Positions 17,778 to 28,474 are shown, counted from the first letter of the stretch. The stretch is 64,000 nucleotides of DNA from Firmicutes bacterium HGW-Firmicutes-2 (GCA_002841495.1 PGZV01000006.1:1-64000), one strand, 5' to 3'. Translations and numbers: made by a program. The notes: generated by a model from the sequence alone, not told the origin.

Positions 17778-19493
17778 TTAACACCAATAATAACCGTAAG
17801 GTGGTAAAACCAGCTTACCTTCATGCCAGACCATCTTATGACCTAATAAATCCTGTCCCATTTCATTCAGTTTGGGAAGTGTTATATACTGCTCTTTTTG
17901 TGAAAGATTTTGTATGACCAAAACCGACTCATCTTCATATGTTCTCTTGTAAGCTAAAATCGCTTTATTGACTTGTCCGTTTTCTTCTTTCACATCTATA
18001 AAGCTTCTTTCACCACGGCCGAAGACTTTATAGTTATTTCTTATTTCAATCATTTTCTTAACACCTTGATATGTTTTATGCTCTAACGTCTCTGAGTCCG
18101 CTAATTTCTCTTCAACTTCCGGCCAATCTATGGTGCCACGACCAAGATACCTAGTATCCTTATAGCCGGTTTCTTTGTACATTTTATCATAATACGCGGT
18201 GTCATTGCCCTTTGCAAATTCATCACCATAAAAAACGATAGGTGTGCCAAGCAATGTGAACATGATGGAATTAGCAAGTAAGATTCGGTCAAGGTCATGG
18301 TCCATTAAATCCGCTAATCTGGCTGAGATACCTTCACCTTGTCTAAAGTCCCAACTAGGATCTTTGGCATAATGATTGAAAATGAATTCACGTTCCTCAG
18401 GTGTTACCATTTCAAGGGTTAGTTCATCATGGCACCTTAAGAACATAAACCATTGACTGTCCTTTGGGATATCTGGTGTGAAACCAGGCTGAAGAACCAT
18501 TTCAATAGCATCTTTTTTCTCCTCTGCTATAGCTTTGTAAACTCTTGGCATAACCGGAAAATGATAAGCACCGTTACACTCATTGTCATCTCCAAAGTAT
18601 TCTACAACATCCTTAGGTGGTTGGCATGCTTCTGCAAGTAACAAAGTTCCTGGCTTTAGGTAGTCTAATACCGCTCTAAAGAACTGGACCACTTTATGGG
18701 TTTTAGGAAGATTTTCGCAAATAGTCCCTTCTTCTTTCCATATATAAGGAACAGCGTCTGCTCTAAATCCATCTACACCTTTTATTTGCCAATTAACAAG
18801 TGCTTTTGTCATTTTTATAAGCACTTCTGGATTTCTATAATTTAAATCCGGTTGAATCTCAAAAAATCGATGAAAATAATATTCATCTGTCGTTGGGTCA
18901 AGTTCCCAATTGCTGTCACACATACCTTTAAAGATAATCCTGGCTTCCTTGTACAAAGAGGTATCTGTTGACCATATAAAATAATCTCGCATAGGTGAAT
19001 CTTTTGATTTTCTAGCTTCTTTAAACCATTCATGTTCTATAGAGCAATGATTCATGGCAATATCAAAAATTACTTTGATGCCCTTTTTATGAGCCTCGTC
19101 AATAAATGCTTTAAAAATAGTATTTTTCTCTTCAGAAGTGGCATCATCAGGTAGACCAAGAAGTGATGCACGTATGCCTTCATAATCCGAAATATCAAAT
19201 CCCGCATCCTTCATTGGTGACTCTAATATTGGTAATAACCAAAGGCAATTCGCACCTAAGTCCTGAATATAGTCGAGTTTATCTTTTAGACCATTCAAAT
19301 CCGTATTGAATAGATCCCCATATGTTGAATATACCACTGCATCTTTGTACCATGTCTGATTTGATGTATTTTCTTGATAAAAATGCTCTTTTTTTATTGC
19401 TTCTATTGATTCTAGAAACGGGTTAAGCATTTGATCTGCATCTTCATATAAATCTCCATAGATTTCATGCCATACTTTAATAATGTTTTTCAT
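17778..19493 (-). CDS. treS: GH13 alpha-amylase family enzyme, trehalose-synthase (TreS)-like
   Basis: The 571-residue enzyme probably interconverts maltose and trehalose. The start WYKDAVVYSTYGDLFN and CLWLLPILESPMKDAGFD match the TreS pattern. Catalytic residues: nucleophile Asp in GFRADAVPY, acid/base Glu in LLAEACQPPKDVVEYFGD, and the HDELTLEMVTPEE segment typical of TreS. No signal peptide, so it acts in the cytoplasm. GGAGG lies seven bases before the ATG. The usual fused or neighbouring maltokinase is absent. Trehalose as an osmolyte would fit the betaine and beta-lysine genes, but a related alpha-glucosyl transferase or hydrolase specificity cannot be excluded. Confidence 0.8.
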   Translation of the reverse strand: MKNIIKVWHEIYGDLYEDADQMLNPFLESIEAIKKEHFYQENTSNQTWYKDAVVYSTYGDLFNTDLNGLKDKLDYIQDLGANCLWLLPILESPMKDAGFDISDYEGIRASLLGLPDDATSEEKNTIFKAFIDEAHKKGIKVIFDIAMNHCSIEHEWFKEARKSKDSPMRDYFIWSTDTSLYKEARIIFKGMCDSNWELDPTTDEYYFHRFFEIQPDLNYRNPEVLIKMTKALVNWQIKGVDGFRADAVPYIWKEEGTICENLPKTHKVVQFFRAVLDYLKPGTLLLAEACQPPKDVVEYFGDDNECNGAYHFPVMPRVYKAIAEEKKDAIEMVLQPGFTPDIPKDSQWFMFLRCHDELTLEMVTPEEREFIFNHYAKDPSWDFRQGEGISARLADLMDHDLDRILLANSIMFTLLGTPIVFYGDEFAKGNDTAYYDKMYKETGYKDTRYLGRGTIDWPEVEEKLADSETLEHKTYQGVKKMIEIRNNYKVFGRGERSFIDVKEENGQVNKAILAYKRTYEDESVLVIQNLSQKEQYITLPKLNEMGQDLLGHKMVWHEGKLVLPPYGYYWC

Positions 19494-19711
19494 TCATAAT
19501 CCTCCTTAATACAATAAAGTTTATACTTTCTATACTTTGTATTGTACCTTAAAAAAAAATCAATAACCTATAAAATAATGTCCATTCTTATGAAATGATG
19601 ACATTAAATATTATTTTCATATTTACTTATTTCTACTATGCTTTATAATAATTATAAGTGGTTTTTTATATTTTCACCCTGACAACAAGCCTATAGATAG
19701 GATTGAAAAAA

Positions 19712-20941
19712 ATGAGAAAAAATATAACTTTCGAAAAAACAAAATGGCTAAAATTTATCGCTATAGCAATCATGGTGACCTTACCACCGTCTTCACTACC
19801 ATCACCTTATGACTGGATCATAGCTTTCTTTTTGGTCCTGATTATCCTTTTTAGATTTGCTTATATCAACAAACAGAATGACTTTCAATCCACTCAAAAG
19901 CTTAAAGAACTGAGTACAAGTTCAAATGACCAAGTTCGTATGTTACACTCCCAGAAAATCATGTTAGAACTGAGCAATACCATGATTCAAGTTAGTGGTC
20001 TAAAGGAATTGATGTCTATTATACTGGACAAAGCCATTGAAGTCATTCCAAAAGCAGAGTTCGGATCAATATTGGTTATGAATCATGAGGGCTACTTAGA
20101 ATTTCAAGCTATTGTCGGGTTTGAAGATGATTTGTACAACATCACCCTCGACCCAAAGGAATCTTATCAGTGGATAGCTACCGGCGGTAATTTTAGTGGT
20201 CCCATTATCATTGAAGATCTAATGAAATATTCAAAGGATTTCATTAATGAAGACACTTATAACTCTATGAAGGATATCGATGCACTTAGCCTTAAAAGTT
20301 CACTCAGTGCACCTATACTTATTGACGGACAATTTTATGGTTCAATTAATATTGATAGTGAAGAAAATAATATGTTTGACGAACAAGATGTTGCACTGAT
20401 GGCTTATTTCGCTAATCAAGCCACCATAGCTATAACCAATCATCAATTATATGAAAAACTTCTACACCTTTCAAAATATGATGGGTTAACCAAAGTACTC
20501 AACCGCCCTTACTTTGAAGAACTTTTCGAGAACAATCTGGCTAAAAGCAAACGTAATGAAGAAAAAGTCACCTTGGTTGTTGTCGATTTAAACAATTTCA
20601 AGCAAATCAATGACCTGTATGGCCATTCAATAGGTGACTTTGTATTAACCAATTTCGCAGAAAGGTTCAGTCATATGATCCGAGAAACAGATTTGTTAGC
20701 ACGATATGGTGGTGATGAGTTTGTAATTGTGTTTTTTAAAAGTGATTATGAGCAGACTTTGGTTAAACTAAAAAACATTCACCAAAAAATCACCAGTCAA
20801 GCTATAGACCTGACACCATTAGAGAAGAAAATCAATTGTTCTTTCAGTTACGGTCTTGCAGAATTTCCAAGGGATGGTGATAGTTTAAAAACGTTATTCC
20901 ATATTGCTGATCATAGAATGTATGAAATGAAACCCAAATAA
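19712..20941 (+). CDS. GAF-domain diguanylate cyclase
   Basis: The 409-residue protein carries two short membrane helices (about 12-50), a GAF domain (about 75-235) and a GGDEF domain. The active site is GGDEF at about 333-337, with the I-site RETD five residues earlier, so it should make cyclic di-GMP and be inhibited by it. I chose ATG 19712; a TTG at 19703 is in frame, but the GGA motif sits only a base or two before it and is better spaced for the ATG. It is a single gene, divergent from the TreS-like gene with about 220 bp between. Confidence 0.88.
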   Translation: MRKNITFEKTKWLKFIAIAIMVTLPPSSLPSPYDWIIAFFLVLIILFRFAYINKQNDFQSTQKLKELSTSSNDQVRMLHSQKIMLELSNTMIQVSGLKELMSIILDKAIEVIPKAEFGSILVMNHEGYLEFQAIVGFEDDLYNITLDPKESYQWIATGGNFSGPIIIEDLMKYSKDFINEDTYNSMKDIDALSLKSSLSAPILIDGQFYGSINIDSEENNMFDEQDVALMAYFANQATIAITNHQLYEKLLHLSKYDGLTKVLNRPYFEELFENNLAKSKRNEEKVTLVVVDLNNFKQINDLYGHSIGDFVLTNFAERFSHMIRETDLLARYGGDEFVIVFFKSDYEQTLVKLKNIHQKITSQAIDLTPLEKKINCSFSYGLAEFPRDGDSLKTLFHIADHRMYEMKPK

Positions 20942-21076
20942 TATTAATAATATAATTTGGGTTTTTATTTTCTAAATAGATGGCAAGTTAGTATAATAAA
21001 TGGTAAAATATAATTGGTAATTTTTTATCAAATCAGAACTCAAAATAATAAAATTCATTTCATAGGAGGAATCATA

Positions 21077-22453
21077 TTGTTTAAAGCAAAGTCTAAAAAC
21101 AATGTCTCAAAGCAGGGACAACAAGATATACACATACTAATAGAAGAATTAGAAGCCATCAAATCCGGCCATCAAAATAAGCTTTCCCATGAATATAAGG
21201 ATATCGATGGTGCTTTATTAGACAGATTAAATATAGTCGCTTGTTCCAATTGTCCTAGTCATAACACCTTCATCAGGCAGGTCAATCAACTCCTACAGAC
21301 ATTAATGAAAATGGATTTTGTTCGGTCAATGATTCATGAAGCCAACGAACAGGCCAATATGGTAGAAACCATAGCTGCAACCAGTGAAGAAATGGCTGCC
21401 AATATTGAGGATATAGCATCTTTTGTGCGAAATGCTCTGATATCTGCCCACGATTCCAATTCAAAATCTGTCCATAGCAAAGAATTGATGGATATCAGTA
21501 TGGTTGCAATAGAAAATAGTTTTACTGAAACAGAGGTTGCCAAAGAGCAGATTATCCGTGTTAATGAACAAACAGAGAAAATTGATGAAATGGTGAGCAT
21601 CATCATGTCCGTTGCCGCTCAAACTAATTTGTTGGCTTTAAATGCTTCTATTGAGGCTGCAAGAGCAGGCAATAGCGGAAAAGGCTTTGCTGTCGTTGCA
21701 AACGAAATCAAAAAATTAGCTGACCATACCAAAGAGTCTGTCAGTTTTATTCAAGAAAGCGTCCATAGTCTAAGAACACAGATTCAAGCTTCAACCAGTG
21801 CTATAGAAAAAGCCAGTAAATCCTTCTTAAAAGGAAAGGAAACCCTTGCGCAAGTGTTGAATGCTATTGAAGAAGTTGAACATTCTTCTAAACAAATCGA
21901 GACAAATATGGAACAAATCAACATGAATATTGAACAACAAACCGCTTCCTCTGAAGAAGTATCCTCCTCAATTCAAATCATAAACGAAAAAACCAAATCT
22001 CTTCATGAAGATAGCATTCGAACTGGTCAAGGCTTTTTTACCGTATCCCTTGAAATCGATGATCTTAGAAAGAATATTATTCAAAAAGCCACGAACATCG
22101 AAATGTACGATTCTTTAGACCTTGTAATTACAGACAGCTTGAACTGGCGATGGTGTGTCTACAACATGATTCTTGGTAATGCTCAGGTTGATATCTCCTT
22201 AGTCGCTAATGCTGATAACAGCCGTTTAGGTCGATGGATTACCAATTTCGGTTCAAAAGAATCCATTCTTAGAAACCACATCAGTCTTCTGGAAAAACCT
22301 AGATATAAAATGCATGAATTGGCACAAAAGGCGCTTGAGGCTTATAACCACGGGGATAAGAAATCTGCAGAAGATTATCTATCACAAGTTGATAGACTTG
22401 CTATTGAGATTGATAATATTCTTAGAGAAATGCAATCTAAATATAAAAAATAA
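21077..22453 (+). CDS. Soluble methyl-accepting chemotaxis protein with degenerate CZB domain
   Basis: The 458-residue receptor has no membrane helix. The signalling hairpin tip is clear ([19 protein letters not shown] then [15 protein letters not shown]), so it should act with CheA/CheW. The last 106 residues resemble the zinc-binding CZB domain ([24 protein letters not shown]), but three of the four usual ligands look replaced: Ser354 for His, Ser382 for Cys and Arg409 for His; His413 remains. Two cysteines lie in [10 protein letters not shown] near the N-terminus. The start is TTG 21077, with AGGAGG seven bases upstream; this site decides against an earlier start. Confidence 0.88.
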   Translation: MFKAKSKNNVSKQGQQDIHILIEELEAIKSGHQNKLSHEYKDIDGALLDRLNIVACSNCPSHNTFIRQVNQLLQTLMKMDFVRSMIHEANEQANMVETIAATSEEMAANIEDIASFVRNALISAHDSNSKSVHSKELMDISMVAIENSFTETEVAKEQIIRVNEQTEKIDEMVSIIMSVAAQTNLLALNASIEAARAGNSGKGFAVVANEIKKLADHTKESVSFIQESVHSLRTQIQASTSAIEKASKSFLKGKETLAQVLNAIEEVEHSSKQIETNMEQINMNIEQQTASSEEVSSSIQIINEKTKSLHEDSIRTGQGFFTVSLEIDDLRKNIIQKATNIEMYDSLDLVITDSLNWRWCVYNMILGNAQVDISLVANADNSRLGRWITNFGSKESILRNHISLLEKPRYKMHELAQKALEAYNHGDKKSAEDYLSQVDRLAIEIDNILREMQSKYKK

Positions 22454-22478
22454 CTTGGACGAGAATTTCTATAACCAT

Positions 22479-22522
22479 AAAAGGACAGAAGAAAAACCAA
22501 TTGGTTTTTCTTCTGTCCTTTT
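22479..22522. terminator. Bidirectional terminator between chemoreceptor and clpB
   Basis: A 22-bp arm (AAAAGGACAGAAGAAAAACC then AA) is followed directly by its exact reverse complement, making a perfect 44-bp hairpin with T-rich ends on both strands. It serves convergent genes. Confidence 0.85.
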
Positions 22523-22534
22523 GCTCTGTTGTAA

Positions 22535-25066
22535 TTACTGTGCTAAAAATATATAATTACCGTCTTCATAATCAATGCGAATATCTGCTCCATCCCCAAT
22601 TGATCCGGCTAATAGTTTTTTACCTAGATTTGTTTCAATCTGTTTTTGAATAAATCGCTTAACCGGTCTTGCACCAAACTGGGGGTTATAGGCATCTTGT
22701 GTTGCTTGATTGATGGCACGTTCACTCATACTAATCTTAATATGTCGCTCATTTAACCTTTTTTGAAGTGCCTTCAATGTCAAAAGAATGATATCCGCTA
22801 TCTGATCATAATGTAATGGTGCAAACAGAACTATTTCATCTAAGCGGTTTAATAATTCCGGCTTAAAATACTGGTGCATCAGTGCTAAAACCTGTTGTCT
22901 AACTGGCTCACTAATATTACCTTTTTCGTCTATATCTTCCAAAAGAATTTGACTACCAATATTAGATGTCATAATAATCACTGTATTCTTAAAATCTACT
23001 GTCCTTCCTTGGCTGTCGGTTAACCTTCCATCATCTAATAATTGAAGCAACACATTAAACACTTCAGGGTGAGCTTTTTCAATCTCGTCAAATAATATAA
23101 CCGAATATGGATTCCTTCTTACTGTTTCAGTCAATTGGCCACCTTCTTCATAACCTACATAGCCAGGTGGTGCTCCAATAAGTCTTGCTACCGCATGACG
23201 TTCCATATATTCACTCATATCGATTCTAACCATATTGGATTCGCTATCAAATAAAGCCTCTGCTAAAGCTTTAGCCAGTTCTGTTTTTCCTACGCCTGTT
23301 GGACCTAAAAATACAAAAGAACCAATTGGTTTATCCGGATCTTTAAGACCGGCTCTAGCTCTAATTATAGCATCACTAACGGCATTTACCGCTTCTTCCT
23401 GACCAATTACTCTTTCATGAAGTTTACGTTCCAATTGCAACAACTTCTCTTTTTCTGATTCATTTAATTTATTTAGAGGTATGCCTGTCCATTTAGAAAC
23501 AATCTCACTGATTTCCTCTTCAGTTACGGCTTCTTTTAGCATTTTTGATGTCATCACTCGATCTTTATTTTGTTCTTGAACCAGCCTCTTCTCCAACTCC
23601 GGTAGTTGACCATATTTCAGCTCAGCAAGCTTCGTTAAGTCATACACACGTTCTGCTTCTTCTATATCACGCCTAACTTCTTCAATAGCTTGCTTTAACT
23701 CTTTTTCCTTGATAAGCTCCGACTTCTCAAGTTCCCACTGCGCTTTCATCGCTTGTGACTTTTCTTTTAAAATCGCAATTTCTTTTTCTAGAAGAAATAA
23801 TCGGTCTTTTGTTCCTTTATCATTTTCTTTGATGAGTGCCTGTTTTTCTATTTCTAGTTGCATCTGTTTTCTTAGAATTTCATCCAATTCACCCGGCATC
23901 GTATCAATTTCAGTTCTTATCATCGAAGCCGCTTCATCCATAAGGTCTATCGCCTTATCCGGAAGGAAACGGTCTGTAATATATCTATGTGAAAGTGTTG
24001 CACATGCAATTAATGCCTGATCAGTAATATGTACACCATGGTGAATCTCAAACCGCTCCTTTAAACCACGCAAGATGGATATCGTATCTTCAACCGAAGG
24101 TTGATTGACAACAATTGGTTGAAACCGCCTCTCAAGAGCAGCGTCTTTTTCTATATATTTACGGTATTCATCTAATGTCGTGGCGCCAATACATCTAAGC
24201 TCTCCTCTTGCTAACATTGGTTTCAGTAGATTGCCTGCATCCATAGCACCTTCTGTCTTGCCTGCGCCTACGATATTATGAATCTCATCAATAAACACGA
24301 ATTCACCTCGATACTTAGCTCCGGCTATCAAAGCACCCATATCTAAGGCGTACACCTTTTTATCTTTTAAATCTTCCGGAACATCGTTATTCAGTATTCT
24401 TTGCGCAAGCCCTTCAACAACTGCCGTCTTACCTACACCTGGTTCTCCAATTAATACTGGGTTATTTTTTGTCCTTCTAGATAGAATTCTAATCAGCCTT
24501 CGGACTTCACCGTCTCGACCTATCACCGGATCCAGTTTACCCGCTCTGGCTAATGTTACCAAATCACGTCCATATTTTTCCAGTACATCATAACTAGCCT
24601 CCGGATTCTGATTGGTCACCTTTTGATCTGAACGAAGTACCTTAAGGGACATTAAAAAGCCTTCTAAGTCAATGCCATATTTCTTAAAAAGTTCTGAAGA
24701 TGGTGAACTTTTTTCTTTAAGTAGCGCAATATAAATATGCTCTACACTAATATAATCATCACCAAACGCCTTAGCTTCATCTTCTGCGATAATTAGCAGT
24801 TGGTTCATTCTTCTGGATCCGTAAATCTGAATGCCTTCACCAGACACCTTAGGTATTTGTTCTATAAGTTGCTCAAGATCATGAACATAGGCTTTAATAT
24901 TCACACTCATGTGTGCTAATACTTTTAGTACCAGTCCATCTTCTACTGCAATAAGTCCATAGTGAAGATGTTCACCTTCTATATACTGATGATTTAGTTT
25001 AATCGCCATCTTTTGAGCCCATTCAAGACTTTCAGATGATTTTTGTGTCAATTTATCCATGTTCAT
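22535..25066 (-). CDS. clpB: ClpB disaggregase with an in-frame deletion in nucleotide-binding domain 1
   Basis: ClpB with DnaK rescues aggregated proteins. The 843-residue protein shows the N domain (1-145), Walker A GEPGVGKT (207-214), the pore loop KYRG (251-254), the coiled-coil M domain (about 400-520), and the second AAA+ domain with GPTGVGKT. The odd feature is at 256/257: GEF runs straight into VFIDEIH. In E. coli ClpB about 20 residues (EERLK to VIL) separate these blocks, so roughly 19 are missing, including the helix before Walker B. The Walker B Asp-Glu pair survives. The start ATG 25066 follows AAGGAGG. A CIRCE operator and a strong promoter lie upstream. Confidence 0.93.
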   Translation of the reverse strand: MNMDKLTQKSSESLEWAQKMAIKLNHQYIEGEHLHYGLIAVEDGLVLKVLAHMSVNIKAYVHDLEQLIEQIPKVSGEGIQIYGSRRMNQLLIIAEDEAKAFGDDYISVEHIYIALLKEKSSPSSELFKKYGIDLEGFLMSLKVLRSDQKVTNQNPEASYDVLEKYGRDLVTLARAGKLDPVIGRDGEVRRLIRILSRRTKNNPVLIGEPGVGKTAVVEGLAQRILNNDVPEDLKDKKVYALDMGALIAGAKYRGEFVFIDEIHNIVGAGKTEGAMDAGNLLKPMLARGELRCIGATTLDEYRKYIEKDAALERRFQPIVVNQPSVEDTISILRGLKERFEIHHGVHITDQALIACATLSHRYITDRFLPDKAIDLMDEAASMIRTEIDTMPGELDEILRKQMQLEIEKQALIKENDKGTKDRLFLLEKEIAILKEKSQAMKAQWELEKSELIKEKELKQAIEEVRRDIEEAERVYDLTKLAELKYGQLPELEKRLVQEQNKDRVMTSKMLKEAVTEEEISEIVSKWTGIPLNKLNESEKEKLLQLERKLHERVIGQEEAVNAVSDAIIRARAGLKDPDKPIGSFVFLGPTGVGKTELAKALAEALFDSESNMVRIDMSEYMERHAVARLIGAPPGYVGYEEGGQLTETVRRNPYSVILFDEIEKAHPEVFNVLLQLLDDGRLTDSQGRTVDFKNTVIIMTSNIGSQILLEDIDEKGNISEPVRQQVLALMHQYFKPELLNRLDEIVLFAPLHYDQIADIILLTLKALQKRLNERHIKISMSERAINQATQDAYNPQFGARPVKRFIQKQIETNLGKKLLAGSIGDGADIRIDYEDGNYIFLAQ

Positions 25067-25111
25067 AATGATGCCTCCTTCCTTGATAGTACTTTCAATC
25101 ATTATATTGTC

Positions 25112-25134
25112 AGCACTCTCATCTGGTGAGTGCT
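25112..25134 (-). promoter_or_regulatory. CIRCE operator (HrcA site)
   Basis: AGCACTC (25112-25118), nine bases, GAGTGCT (25128-25134) matches the CIRCE inverted repeat with its fixed 9-bp spacer; only the outermost bases differ from consensus. It lies just downstream of the clpB -10 box. HrcA repression at normal temperature is the known role of this element. Confidence 0.92.
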
Positions 25135-25146
25135 TATTCTATATTA

Positions 25147-25175
25147 AGTATAATTCTTCAAGGAAACATTGTCAA
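25147..25175 (-). promoter_or_regulatory. clpB promoter
   Basis: On the minus strand TTGACA (25170-25175), 17 bases, TATACT (25147-25152). A perfect -35 and ideal spacing indicate strong transcription when HrcA is off the CIRCE site. Confidence 0.85.
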
Positions 25176-25176
25176 T

Positions 25177-25203
25177 AAAAAGCATGACTTCGTCATGCTT
25201 TTT
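25177..25203. terminator. Terminator after the MFS transporter gene
   Basis: AAAAAGCATGAC pairs with GTCATGCTTTTT around a 3-base loop. It lies 94 bp after the transporter stop codon and touches the clpB -35 box, insulating clpB from read-through. Confidence 0.75.
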
Positions 25204-25296
25204 ATTATCTTAATTCAAATATAGAAATACCACTTTTCTTTACACATCGCGCATTCTGATATAAGTCTTGCTACAAATTTTACACAACAAAAATTT

Positions 25297-26508
25297 TCAC
25301 TGACGCTTAGGCATACTTTGAGATAGAATAATTCCGATTAAGCATAGACCTATAATGAAGTAGAAGATAACATCATGATTCTTAAAATAATCAAACAGTA
25401 GCCCTGATACATAGACACCAGCAATGGCTCCAATACCGTATGCTGTAAATACCACACCATAATTCTGACTATAGTTGTTATTCCCATATAATAATAGCGT
25501 TGATGTCGGTGCTATAGCTAACCAACCACCTAAGTTCATCCAAAAGATGGAAAAGGAAATAACATAAATAATCACACTGCCTTCATGAGCAAAAAGCATC
25601 AAAATCCCACTGGTTAGAATTGAGCAAAAAGATAGTAGCATTATTTTCTTATAAGATAGCTTATCCGTCAACCATCCAAAAAGAGGTCTTCCAATACCAT
25701 TAAATACTGCAAAAACAGATACAAATAAAGGGGCTGTAATTGCTGACAAACCAATAAGATCAACTCCAATCGTGTTGGTCATACCTATAATGGTCAAACC
25801 TATCATGGTTCCTAATATAAAGCATATATACAAGCTTTTAAAACTTTTCGTCTTAACCATTTCTTGAGTCGATAAACTTCTGCTATTACCTGAGATATTA
25901 AACTTTACTTCATCTGATTTGTGGTCCGGTAATCTTACAAACCTTGATAGAACCGGAATTATAATGGCAAATAATAGACCGAGTATTTTAAATGCATCTA
26001 GAACGCCAAACCCTTCAATCAAAGCTTTTGCGGCTGGTGCAGTGATAAAAGGTGATAGTCCAAACCCCGTTAATACGAGACCTACAACCAAACCCTTCCT
26101 ACTTGGAAACCATTTTGCTACGACAGATATAGGTACACCATAGATAATGCCAACGCCTATACCTACAATGGCACCATAGGTGAGTGTTAATATATAAATG
26201 TTCTCAGCATAGCCTGAAGCAAACCAGCCTATACCAACCAACAAACCGCCAACAGACATCATTTGTTTTGGTGAAAAGCGATCAATATACTTTCCTGAAA
26301 CCAACATAGAAAAAGCATAAAACGCTAAAGAAAACATATAAGGCATACCACTTTGAACTGCACCTACACCATATAATGTCTCTACAGCGCTTCTGAAAAT
26401 ACTCCAAGAATATACTGTTCCTAAGCACATCATAATAACGATACCTAACAAGACATACATCCAAGGATTGGATACTCGCATTTTATTATTTTCTTGATAT
26501 TCTAACAT
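25297..26508 (-). CDS. MFS transporter, oxalate/formate antiporter (OFA) type
   Basis: The 403-residue inner-membrane protein has about 12 hydrophobic helices. The N-terminal region (NPWMYVLLGIVIMMCLGTVYSWSIF) and the loop AKWFPSRKGLVVGLVLTGFG are the hallmarks of the OFA subfamily, which moves small carboxylates. Substrate cannot be told; OFA proteins include oxalate/formate exchange and pyruvate-linked uptake proteins. GAGG precedes the ATG by nine bases. No neighbouring oxalate genes are present. It is transcribed alone. Confidence 0.82.
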   Translation of the reverse strand: MLEYQENNKMRVSNPWMYVLLGIVIMMCLGTVYSWSIFRSAVETLYGVGAVQSGMPYMFSLAFYAFSMLVSGKYIDRFSPKQMMSVGGLLVGIGWFASGYAENIYILTLTYGAIVGIGVGIIYGVPISVVAKWFPSRKGLVVGLVLTGFGLSPFITAPAAKALIEGFGVLDAFKILGLLFAIIIPVLSRFVRLPDHKSDEVKFNISGNSRSLSTQEMVKTKSFKSLYICFILGTMIGLTIIGMTNTIGVDLIGLSAITAPLFVSVFAVFNGIGRPLFGWLTDKLSYKKIMLLSFCSILTSGILMLFAHEGSVIIYVISFSIFWMNLGGWLAIAPTSTLLLYGNNNYSQNYGVVFTAYGIGAIAGVYVSGLLFDYFKNHDVIFYFIIGLCLIGIILSQSMPKRQ

Positions 26509-26705
26509 TTTCTTTTACCTCATGGTTTTTTATTTGAACATCTTCTAATATAGCATAAAAAGGGCTTTTATGAAAAGAATTAATTCTTTGAATACCGTTA
26601 TTTTTCATCTGATCACCTATCTACTATAGAAAATTTCTTATGAATCATGTATACTTGAGTTGTTTAGTTGGTAATGAATGAGCTTTATGACAGGAGAGAA
26701 AATTC

Positions 26706-27191
26706 ATGCACACCATTTCAAAATACATGCCCGGCATGCGGACATTTAAAACAGCCTTATCCGTATTTTTATGTATTACAATATGGCGTATATGGAATAC
26801 GGAAATTCCTTTTTTTGCCTGTATCGCTGCCGTCATCACAACACAGAACTCCATAGAGAGTACCAAACGTGTAGGACTTAACCGATTCCTCGGCACATTA
26901 ATCGGTGCATGTGTTGGTGCTTTAATTGTTTGGTTCTTGCCAAGCAACACCTTCATATTGACCCTTGGCATCATCGTGGTCATTCATTTGACCACCCTTG
27001 TGAAAAAAGGTGGTTCTGCTGCCATTGCCTGTATTGTTTATTTGACTATAATGATCAATATTGGTGCTGAATCTATTAATACCTATATTTTGTTAAGAGT
27101 TGTGGAAACCACCCTAGGTATACTCGTTGCTACTATTATTAATGTTCAAATTAGGCCACCTGAAGAGTCAGACACCGAATCAACACTGTAA
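26706..27191 (+). CDS. Short FUSC/aromatic-acid-exporter-type membrane protein
   Basis: The 161-residue protein has four to five membrane helices and resembles the N-terminal membrane unit of the ArAE/FUSC family (AAVITTQNSIESTKRVGLNRFLGTLIGA is the conserved loop with TxxxGxxRxxGTxxG spacing). Full exporters are 300 residues or more with a cytoplasmic C-terminal domain, missing here. Short single-unit members exist in Firmicutes, so it is not clearly a fragment. AGGAG precedes the ATG. It is a single gene ended by a strong terminator. Confidence 0.75.
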   Translation: MHTISKYMPGMRTFKTALSVFLCITIWRIWNTEIPFFACIAAVITTQNSIESTKRVGLNRFLGTLIGACVGALIVWFLPSNTFILTLGIIVVIHLTTLVKKGGSAAIACIVYLTIMINIGAESINTYILLRVVETTLGILVATIINVQIRPPEESDTESTL

Positions 27192-27206
27192 GATTCAAAA
27201 GAAAGA

Positions 27207-27243
27207 AATAAGGTTGTCTCAGAATCTGAGACAACCTTATTTT
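27207..27243. terminator. Bidirectional terminator between FUSC gene and opu operon
   Basis: AAATAAGGTTGTCTCAGA, one base, then its exact complement. T-rich tails on both strands serve the convergent genes. Confidence 0.85.
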
Positions 27244-27298
27244 AGTTTTTCACCTAATACAAACACATCGTACAATGAAAATGATTTAAAAAGTAGTC

Positions 27299-28468
27299 CT
27301 AAGCTAGAGCACTAACAGCATCTTCATAACTAATGACACCTCTTAAACGCCCTGCTGTATCTGTTATTGCTACATCATAATTACTCTTGTCCAACTTTTC
27401 CCATATTTCATGTAAATAGGCATTCCTATGTAAGCTTTCTACATCTGTCACTATAGCCTCATTGATGTTGCTGATTTCCAACTTGATAAGATCTTTATAG
27501 GCAACATAACCTACCAGCTTGCGCTCCTCATCCACAACAAAACAGAATTCACGATTGAAGCTTTCCAGTTTTTTAATGACCCCTTCTCTGGATTCACCTT
27601 TTTTTGCAAGTGTAAAGGGTTGGCGCATAACCGTTCTGACTCTTAGTACTCTTGATTTATCCACATCTTCAATAAAACTCTTTACATAGTCGTTAGCAGG
27701 GTTCTCAAAGAAATCTTTTGGTTGGCCAATCTGTACCAGTTCACCATCTTTTAGCAAAGCAATTCTGTCTCCAAGTTTAAAGGCTTCATTCATATCATGG
27801 GTTATAAATACAATGGTCTTTTCCATATAGTCTTCCATACTTAAAAGCTCTGTTTGCATTTCTCTACGAATCAAAGGATCCAGAGCACCAAAAGGTTCAT
27901 CCATAAGCAATATCTCTGGCTCATTCGTCAAAGCTCTGGCTATTCCGACTCTTTGCTTCATACCACCACTTAGCTGTCTTGGAAAATAATTTTCCCAACC
28001 TTTAAGACCTACAAGTTCTATGGCTTCCATGGCTTTTTTAGTTATTTCTTCTCCTGAAATCCCTTGCACTTCTAGGCCATACTCTACATTTTTTAGTACT
28101 GTTCTATGACTTAATAAACCAAAATGTTGGAACACCATCGCTACTTTATTCCGTCTCATTTCCAGCAATTGTTCTTTGTCATATTTGGTTATATCTTCAC
28201 CATCAATTAATAACTGACCTGTTGTTGGTACATTCAACATATTCATACAACGAATCAAAGATGACTTACCACTTCCTGACAAACCAACAATAACAAACAT
28301 TTCTCCTTCTTCAATATCAATATTAATGTTATTAACGCCAACAGCTGTGCCTGTCCTTTCTCTTATTTCTTGTATCGTAATGCCCGTTTCCAGCATTTTT
28401 AAAGCTTCTTCTTTTTTATCTCCAAATATCAAGGTAAGATCCTTGATTTCAATTTTTTTCTTATCCAT
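27299..28468 (-). CDS. opuAA: Glycine betaine ABC transporter, ATP-binding protein with CBS domains
   Basis: The 389-residue ATPase powers import of glycine betaine or related osmolytes. The N-terminal helix region (MLETGITIQEIRERTG) is typical of ProV/OpuAA. Walker A is GLSGSGKSS, the signature is LSGGMKQRVGIARAL and Walker B is ILLMDEPFGALDP. The last 120 residues are two CBS repeats that sense ionic strength in OpuA. It is the third gene of the operon, 6 bp after the permease. GGAG precedes the ATG. Confidence 0.93.
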   Translation of the reverse strand: MDKKKIEIKDLTLIFGDKKEEALKMLETGITIQEIRERTGTAVGVNNINIDIEEGEMFVIVGLSGSGKSSLIRCMNMLNVPTTGQLLIDGEDITKYDKEQLLEMRRNKVAMVFQHFGLLSHRTVLKNVEYGLEVQGISGEEITKKAMEAIELVGLKGWENYFPRQLSGGMKQRVGIARALTNEPEILLMDEPFGALDPLIRREMQTELLSMEDYMEKTIVFITHDMNEAFKLGDRIALLKDGELVQIGQPKDFFENPANDYVKSFIEDVDKSRVLRVRTVMRQPFTLAKKGESREGVIKKLESFNREFCFVVDEERKLVGYVAYKDLIKLEISNINEAIVTDVESLHRNAYLHEIWEKLDKSNYDVAITDTAGRLRGVISYEDAVSALA

Positions 28469-28474
28469 ATTTTA

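Noticed and set aside
26706-27191. FUSC-type gene as a broken exporter
   Set aside because: It has its own good ribosome binding site and a strong terminator directly after, with no leftover exporter sequence downstream; short family members exist.
27207-27243. GTTGTCT and AGACAAC half-sites like those of the predicted BusR operator
   Set aside because: Half-sites are in the reverse order, almost touching, within a perfect terminator hairpin between convergent genes.
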